NCBI GenBank assembly: GCA_012656075.1
Contig: JAAKBF010000156.1
Span: 62,001 to 126,000, forward strand
Length of the DNA stretch: 64,000 bases
Reading direction: 5' to 3'
Source: Phytophthora hibernalis
Taxonomy: Eukaryota > Oomycota > Peronosporomycetes > Peronosporales > Peronosporaceae
Below, in pieces: positions 58,183-64,000 of this stretch; the stretch's first letter is position 1; the number at the start of each line of letters is the position of its first letter. The position numbers and the translations under genes are program-made. The notes beneath the pieces are model-generated. The model was not told the DNA's origin. It saw only the letters and a program-made list of their open reading frames with translations, and ran no database searches.

Positions 58183-59461
58183 CTAATCCTTCAACGCTTC
58201 AGATGTGAAGTTGAATTCTACCGGCTTGGCCGCTGGTTCGCGTGCTGCCGTAACAGAGAAAATGAGGCGCGGCACTGTGGCCAACGGCGACGTCGAGTCC
58301 TTCGGGTCTGCGTAGAGATCCTTGAGATACGTCTTGTACGCCGGCATGAAGCGGTCCACGAAGTCGCGCACCTCTTCGGGGGTCATGGCTGGCTTCCTGG
58401 CTTCCCGCAGGAGCTGCTCCGGCTGCTCGCGCCACCTGCTCGCCGTCGATAAGGTGGGCCAGAGGTGTAACGTTTGCAATGCTACAATTGCTATCTTAGA
58501 GAGCTGCTGAGAACGTACCGGTAGACCCAGTCCAGGTTGTCGATCTTGATCACAACCAGGGCGTCCAGCTCCACGTAGAACTTGTCAAAGGCACGCAGCT
58601 CTTTGTTCACAGCCTTCATGTGCTCACTTCGCGAACAAAATAGCATCATTAGGCAAGTATTCCTAGAGCAACCAGGGACAGTGAAGGGTTTCATTGTTCG
58701 TACCTCAGCTCAGGGCTCGACTCATCGATCGCTTGGAAACCCATACACCAGCCCTCAATCAGCAGCACGTCCAGCGGACCTAGCACCACAACATTAGAAA
58801 TACGATCGGCATACAACCATCGATTGCATTTGCAAACTATGCGCACCTTGTTTGCGGTCCCACTCAGTCACAGGAGCGCGATCACCACGCCCATTGTGTT
58901 GCGACTTGTCGTAGCGTGGTAAAGCGATCTCTTCAGTGGACGTCTTGCACTCCTTAACCAAGTCCAGCAGGAACGGTACGTCCATCGTGCCCGGGTTGCC
59001 GCGGTACTGTACAATCCACCAAAGCCAAGTCAAGTTACCGGTAACCACCTCATTTATCTCTAAACAACAAAAATCTCCCACCTGAAGCAGTGGATTTCCT
59101 GGGTTGGCCTTCGCGAGCGCCAATTGCTGCTCGTGCTTCCAGTAAACATCATCAAGCGACATGACGGCGCACTTCTTGCCCATGAGCGCCAACGCCTCCT
59201 GCATGTACAGGAGGCCGTCGTCTTGCCACCGCCTTGCGGACAGCTCAGACCAATACAGACGCAACGCTTGGTGTCGCCTTGTTTCTTCTGCGCAGCCTCC
59301 ACGACCTCCGTCGTCCAGCAGAACATGGGCAGGTAATAGTCGTCCACGCGGCGTCGCAGCGCTCGCTCGTCCACGGGCAGCGAGCGCTTGACGGCGTCAC
59401 GGCGGATGAGCGCCTCGATGTGCTGGCGTAGCTTTTGCGTGCGTTCCACAAGATCTGCCAT
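58183..59461 (-). CDS. D-glycerate 3-kinase (GLYK)
   Basis: P-loop kinase that phosphorylates glycerate, the closing step of photorespiration in plants and of serine/fructose-derived glycerate use elsewhere. Exons: 59082-59461, 58847-59006, 58704-58779, 58519-58626, 58183-58435. Motifs: IGLSCPQGGGKTT (Walker A), VMSLDDVYW, NPLLQ spliced to YRGNPGTMD, LPRYDKSQHNGRGDR, DVLLIEGWCMGF and VIKIDNLDWVYR spliced to WREQPEQLLR. The order matches GLYK. The frame changes at about 59214 (GGCC), one base short right after the P-loop. The protein is about 325 residues without an obvious transit peptide, suggesting a cytosolic form. Confidence 0.88.
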
Positions 59462-59527
59462 GTTGGATCCTTTTGGTCAATTGACGAAAGCGATGAACAT
59501 GGCGCAAAATGAGATGAGTCATAGATA

Positions 59528-59680
59528 CAGTAATCTGCTTCGTCAGCGAACACCTGATATATATAGAGAATGCAAGTTTATTTTATGTGGAAGCGATCTA
59601 TGTATTTATATATCGAAATGGGAACATACAACTTGAAAGGTTATTTAATGCTGGGTGTTCGCTGAGGAAGCAGATCACTG
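59528..59680. mobile_element. MITE copy 1 (Tc1/mariner-like ends, TA target)
   Basis: 153 bases with inverted ends CAGTAATCTGCTTCGTCAGC and the complement of CAGTGATCTGCTTCCTCAGC, flanked by TA on both sides (59526-59527 and 59681-59682). Related to copy 2 at 63648 over its whole length. No coding capacity. Confidence 0.85.
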
Positions 59681-59682
59681 TA

Positions 59683-60241
59683 CGAGCCGATACATGTAGA
59701 CTCATAAATATAAATTTTACTCTTCGTCTTTTATGGGGAAAGTTGTAGAGTACTTTCCACCGGGGCACCTCACAAAAACTCGCGCGACCTTTGTCTCCAG
59801 GAGATCTCCACGACGATGCACAACAAGAAGAAGCTGGGGCAACAAGATCGTGAGGGTCAAAAGATGCACGCAAATGGCGTGGTGGTGTCGGGATCGCCTC
59901 CTCTCCAAACAGCAAATGGTAAACCGAGGACAGGAAGTATGCTGAAAACAATAGCGCGCGTGTTCGATTCGTTGATTATGTACGACGCCTACACGTTTCG
60001 TTGGCTTGGCTTCGATCCGCGTGAACACGACGATACCCGGAGTAAGCGCTCACAAAGATCACAAACGTCGGCCTCATTTTGGCATAAATTGGGTCGAACA
60101 TGTTGAAGTAAGCACAAAGTACCCAAATAATTAGGCTAATTAGGTTTTGGGGTACGTTTTTTTGGGGTCAAAGTATTCCGTCATTCCTATACCGGTACCG
60201 AAAGAAGCGAAGAAGCCGAACGCGTCTCCATTGTCATCCCG
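59683..60241. other. Spacer without a supported gene
   Basis: A 96-codon frame at 59816-60106 has an even but unrecognised composition and no exon partners. Nothing else noted. Confidence 0.4.
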
Positions 60242-61133
60242 ATGAGCTCACCAGCGCTCGCTCCCTCTTCTCCATCTACTCTACACGACGAGTGGGCACT
60301 CGTGAATGATGAGGCCGAGTATGTGGCGTGAAATGGCTCTTCGACGGTCGAAAGCATACAATTTATATTTATTTAACTGTGTTTTGCTGCTCAGAATCAT
60401 CGCGTCAGTGACAGCACCCGAAGCGGTGAGATGGCGTCAATTTGGTTATGCAATTCGGTATTCGTTCTAACTCTAGTGGTTGGTGTAGGAGTCGGAAAGC
60501 GAGGAGAAAGCCGCCGATGGAGCAACCAAGCAAGTACCAGAGGGCTACCTGCCGATTCGTCTACGGCAAGGCGAAGAGATCCGATCAGCGTGGTTCAAGG
60601 CTACGCAGGAAGTGGATGACTTTGTGGACAAGGTCGGTCTAAATTGCGTGGGCTACTATTACTGGTATTTTCGACTCACGCTGATGTTATTGTTGTTTGC
60701 CTTGGTTAAGTTCTTCGCTGACGAGATTGCCAAAGGCAAAAAGATTCGGTTAATTTACATGGGGATGCTGCTGATTCCCACTCGGTCCATGGGGAATACG
60801 GCATTGAGGAAAACGGCGTGATCCACAGCGTCATTACCGATGCGCGTACGTGTTGAAGGCGCTGCCTAGATTGTGTTGTGCCACATGGAAAATTGATGTG
60901 TTGCGTAATGTTTTCATGCAGCCCCAGCTCCCCACCCACAAGCAGCACTGCAGACCAACCTCAAGGCTTTGAACCCGCAGAACTCGCTGCTGATTCTCAC
61001 GGGCGTCTTCCTCTACGGTCTGTGGACACTGTTCTACTACTTCCCGCAGTTCTTTTCGTGGAAGTCCATCGTTTTGCTGTCGCTTTTCAGCATGATGCAC
61101 ATCACGGCAGCAGTCTCGCGCACCGCTTCCTGA
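60242..61133 (+). CDS. Small protein with two C-terminal membrane spans, unknown
   Basis: Best reading has five exons: 60242-60318, 60395-60425, 60489-60632, 60711 (or 60726)-60845 and 60922-61133. It starts MSSPALAPSSPSTLHDEWAL, continues with an acidic region (ESESEEKAADG), PEGYLPIRLRQGEEIRSAWF, a Gly/His/Glu-rich linker, and ends with two hydrophobic stretches (SLLILTGVFLYGLWTLFYYF and SIVLLSLFSMMHITAAV). The frame needs one base at the A5 run 60738-60742. The layout, a soluble head with a C-terminal hairpin, resembles ER-shaping or trafficking proteins, but I do not recognise a family. Exon 4 start is uncertain. Confidence 0.55.
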
Positions 61134-61531
61134 AGGAGGGTATTTCTCGTTGCTCTCATTACAGTGCGCCCGTCAGACTGCTGTATTGCAATCGGTTATT
61201 TTTGATCACTGAATTCTACTTAGCAGGCAGCCATATTTATTCAAGGCATCGCTACTGACTGGCGTTCGGCCATTTTTGACTGAGCTAGAAAATGCTTTTG
61301 TTGGGAGTGCTGTGCAAATGCTTTTGGTCAAGGCGAGTTCATATATCGAGAGGGAGACAATGCATGTGGGCTTTACTTTCTACTTGAAGGCATACTTCGC
61401 AATAAAACTTCATTCGATTCATCTGGATCTCGAGACTCGATGTATGCGTCTCGGGTACCAATTATAAAACTTTCGTAGAATCTGACTGCCACGTGGGTCA
61501 ACTCACAACACCTATCTGGTAGCTTGTTCCA
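61134..61531. other. Intergenic region between convergent genes
   Basis: No gene supported; a 64-codon frame at 61276-61467 has no recognisable features. Confidence 0.5.
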
Positions 61532-63508
61532 TTACTTCCGTCTGCTCAGGAAAAACGAGGCACCGGCAAGAGCTGCCACCGCAGCGGCGTATACAACCAC
61601 ACCTATCGCTGCATCAGTGTTGTGCGCAAGCGCTCGGCGCACCGCGAGTCGATAATGAGGAATCTTTAGACGGATGTACTTGTTTCCCAAGTACGAGCTC
61701 GATTTACAGCATCCTTCAAATCGGAATCTTCGGAGAGCAGTACCTGCAAAAAAGCGATTAGTTTAGGAGTTGAGCCCGTCAAACACATCTACTTATTACG
61801 TACATGGTCGTTTTCATCATCGACATACAGGATTCGGCGGATTGTGTTGTCACCAAGTCGGGTCTGAACATCCACCAGAAGCTGTTTCACTGATTCAGCG
61901 GAGCTAGTGAACCGATGGTTGTTCCCGTAACAGTCAGCAAGCTTGTAAACAAACACGTCAGGTGCATGCTCTCCATTGTCAAGTGGGTTTTCATCCAATA
62001 GTGCCGGGTCGCCTGTGCCACTTGCTCCAGTTGATGATTGAAAGTCACTCCACGTTTGACGCCCTACCAAGGATGCAATGTCTACTCCATTACCATCGGG
62101 GTCATCTACGCCCACGTTTGATCCATCGTCCTCGATTTCTTCAGCAGCATCTTCTGTGCTTTTTAGGCTGCTGCGAAATTGATCCCAGAGTGGTTGCACG
62201 CTATCGCTTTTTACGCTTTGGAAAGTGCCCATTTGTTGAACGACGCCACGCGTAACCTGAAGCACGTCTACGATTCCAACCAATCTTTTCCCACTGTCGA
62301 ACACGGGCACATGCAGGAACTGTCCGTTGTGCATCGAATGAAGCGTTTCCAAGATCGTAGTTCCCAGTGTAGCTGTCCGAGGGTCAGGTGTCATCACGCT
62401 GGATAGCAAGCACTGACTTGGTTCCAGTGACATGGCCACTACACGCCGCATCAAATCCTTGGTCGTGAAAATGCCCACTGTTCGATCTGCTTCATCGCAA
62501 ACCATTACAGCGCTAGTCTTCTGTATTAGCATCATGCGGGCTGCGTCCATTGCAGTCGACATCGGCCCCAGGGCAGGCACCTCCGAACCTTCCATGATAA
62601 TTGCAGAGAGCGTCGGCAGAAAGAGCTACATCAAACACAACAACCATGAAAACTCACCTCAACAACATGCTGCCAGCTACAAACACCTACCTTTTGCCGC
62701 AACGACTCGAATAAATTAGCTTCTGACGAATCAGACATGCTTTCCTGCAACTAAAAATTCACCAACACAACATCAACTCCAGCACACCCATCTCACCCTC
62801 AGCAGTCCACTTGTACCTTTTTCACAGTCTCCTCCAGTCGGTCCGACGACTTCCGATACGCATGCTCCAGCTTGGCAATAGCTTCATATAGACACTTGGC
62901 GATGTCCAGAATACCCACCACTACAAACCACCAAGGAACCACATCAGTCTACACCTCTTAACTTCCTCCAACTAACTACCTACTCCACCTTTGTCATTGT
63001 CCGTCACAGGTAAATGGCGGAACTGGCCTGAGATCATCTTCTTGAGCGCGTCGATCGCGCTCGCATTGGCTGAAACACATGACGGGTCGGGCGTCATCAC
63101 CTCGTGCGCCAGCGTCCGCGCGGGGTCTCTGCCCACCGCCACCACCTTCACCGCGACGTCTCTGTCCGTCAAAATGCCCGTGAGCAGTCCGCTCCTGTCC
63201 ACGAGCAGCGCAGCGTCCGTCTTGCGGTCCACCATAGCGCGTACACACTGCGCCACCGTCGCGTGGTCGCCCTGCAGCAGCGCGCGCGACGGCCGCATGC
63301 GCTTCACCGAGTGGCTATGGCGACTGGAGCGATGTCTTGTGCGCTCTTGGGACGGGGCGTTCGACTCCTGTTGCGCCTTGACGCTGTCTGAAGACGGAGG
63401 GGGAGGCGGCAGCTGCTGACGCGCCTTGGCTTTGCGCCCCGCCTTCTTGGTGGAGAACACGAGCTGCTGCGGCCGGGGCTTGCGCGTGTCCTTCTCCTTG
63501 CGCTCCAT
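61532..63508 (-). CDS. CBS-domain / PB1-domain protein with C-terminal membrane anchor
   Basis: Exons: 62989-63508, 62817-62920, 62691-62744, 61804-62625, 61532-61743, all GT..AG. A basic, Pro-rich start is followed by a first CBS pair (AAL LVDRSGLLTGILTDRDVAVKVV; SAIDALKKMISGQFRHLPVTDN), a helical linker, a second CBS pair (SAVMVCDEADRTVGIFTTKDLM; ILETLHSMHNGQFLHVPVFD with RLVGIVDVLQ) and a PB1-like domain (VFVYKLADCYGNNHRF ... RILYVDDENDHV spliced to LLSEDSDLKDAV). It ends with one hydrophobic span (AAIGVVVYAAAVAALAGASFF). The same CBS+PB1 order is known in fungal and plant proteins. CBS pairs bind adenine nucleotides; PB1 mediates assembly. The last exon is one base short near 61680; without it the protein would lose its anchor. 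Confidence 0.8.
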
Positions 63509-63647
63509 GGGGAATCGCTACTGTAGTGCGACCTGAGAATCCTTCTCCGACCTTTCAAAAACGAGGTTCGGGGTTCGATTGAATGTGACAGGGGACTACC
63601 TTGCTACAGTTGTAGCAAGTTGCTACACATTAATTATAATACATGTA
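63509..63647. other. Upstream region of the CBS/PB1 gene
   Basis: Short; contains a GTTGTAGCAAGTTGCTACA-like inverted motif near 63605-63627 and no coding frame. Confidence 0.35.
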
Positions 63648-63801
63648 CAGTGATCTGCTTCCTCAGCGAACACCTGATATATATAGAGAATGCAAGTATA
63701 TTTTATGTGACAGCCTTCTTTGTTTCGTTTTAATTGCACTTGGAACATACGTTTTGAAAGGCTATTTAGTGTTGGGTGTTCGCTGAGGAAGCAGATCACT
63801 G
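63648..63801. mobile_element. MITE copy 2 (Tc1/mariner-like ends, TA target)
   Basis: 154 bases with perfect inverted ends of at least 24 bases starting CAGTGATCTGCTTCCTCAGC, flanked by TA at 63646-63647 and 63802-63803. Same family as 59528-59680. Confidence 0.88.
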
Positions 63802-63962
63802 TATTAATATATATAGTCCGAGTTCTCCCTTTCAACAATCAGCTCACAACATAAGAAGTTCTGGCCCACAACCCTTGAAGCCACTTCAACTGAACTGCGA
63901 TTGGTCGAAAAAATACAAAGTGCGTCACAGAATCTCTGATCTCAAAAGACAAGACGATCAAG

Positions 63963-64000
63963 ATGGCGAATCCAGTGTACCTCGTGAACGACGACATCTT
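63963..64000 (+). CDS. Possible start of a gene running off the window
   Basis: ATG at 63963 opens MANPVYLVNDDI to the edge. A GATGG start context after an A-rich leader is compatible with a start codon, but only 12 codons are visible. Confidence 0.3.
   Translation, partial: MANPVYLVNDDI

Noticed and set aside
59816..60106. 96-codon frame as a gene
   Set aside because: No recognisable domain, start context or exons.
61276..61467. 64-codon frame as a gene
   Set aside because: Short, no motif, lies between convergent genes.

Overview
This window is nuclear DNA from an oomycete, most probably a Phytophthora or close Peronosporales relative; I cannot name the species. Reasons: small genes with 55-110 base GT..AG introns, dense packing on both strands, Crinkler-type (CRN) repeats, Mutator-like elements, a chromodomain-type Ty3/gypsy element, and an oomycete-like gene set (tandem HSL-type esterases, GAF-domain phosphodiesterase, J-domain fusions). 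No rRNA, complete tRNA or CRISPR array was seen.

Layout. 1-11.6 kb is gene-rich: end of the proteasome maturation factor UMP1 (+), a very long lipase-3/J-domain/EF-hand gene (-), a TM9 (nonaspanin) gene (+), two tandem alpha/beta-hydrolase esterases (+), and a METTL21-like methyltransferase (-). 11.8-28.3 kb is a repeat island: a 2.1 kb Mutator-like element with a perfect 9 bp target duplication, a second degraded MULE with a SWIM finger, a broken CRN-like repeat array split by a TA-flanked inverted-repeat element, a reverse-strand gypsy retrotransposon with 5 bp target duplication, and about 2 kb of non-coding DNA. 28.3-63.5 kb is gene-rich again: a CHAT-protease/NTPase/TPR protein (+), RAD17 (-), a 57-residue protein (+), an LTA4 hydrolase/aminopeptidase (-), an ankyrin protein with one exon per repeat (+), a truncated DGAT2 copy and an intact DGAT2-like acyltransferase (-), a polytopic membrane protein (-), Miro GTPase (-), a TBC/ankyrin/FYVE-like Rab-GAP (+), a GAF-PDE (-), a small secreted or anchored protein (+), PXMP4 (-), a secreted Cys-repeat protein ending in a J domain (-), a PSTAIRE CDK (-), D-glycerate 3-kinase (-), a small membrane protein (+) and a CBS/PB1 protein (-). 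Two copies of one MITE sit at 59.5 and 63.6 kb, and a new gene starts at the right edge.

A window-wide pattern matters for every reader: about twenty otherwise intact genes are broken by single-base deficits, nearly all at short homopolymers (for example C5 inside the CHAT protein P-loop and T5 inside the PDE metal motif). All of the clean cases move the frame in the same direction. I read these mostly as sequencing or assembly deletions, not pseudogenes, and give genes as one unit across such breaks. Genes such as CDK, esterase 1, RAD17, the ankyrin gene and the methyltransferase have none.

The most interesting candidate system is the CHAT-NTPase-TPR protein, whose architecture recalls STAND-type signalling ATPases with a caspase-fold protease effector. 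Next are the secreted Cys-repeat J-protein and the lipase/J/EF-hand fusion, two unusual chaperone-domain proteins in one window.
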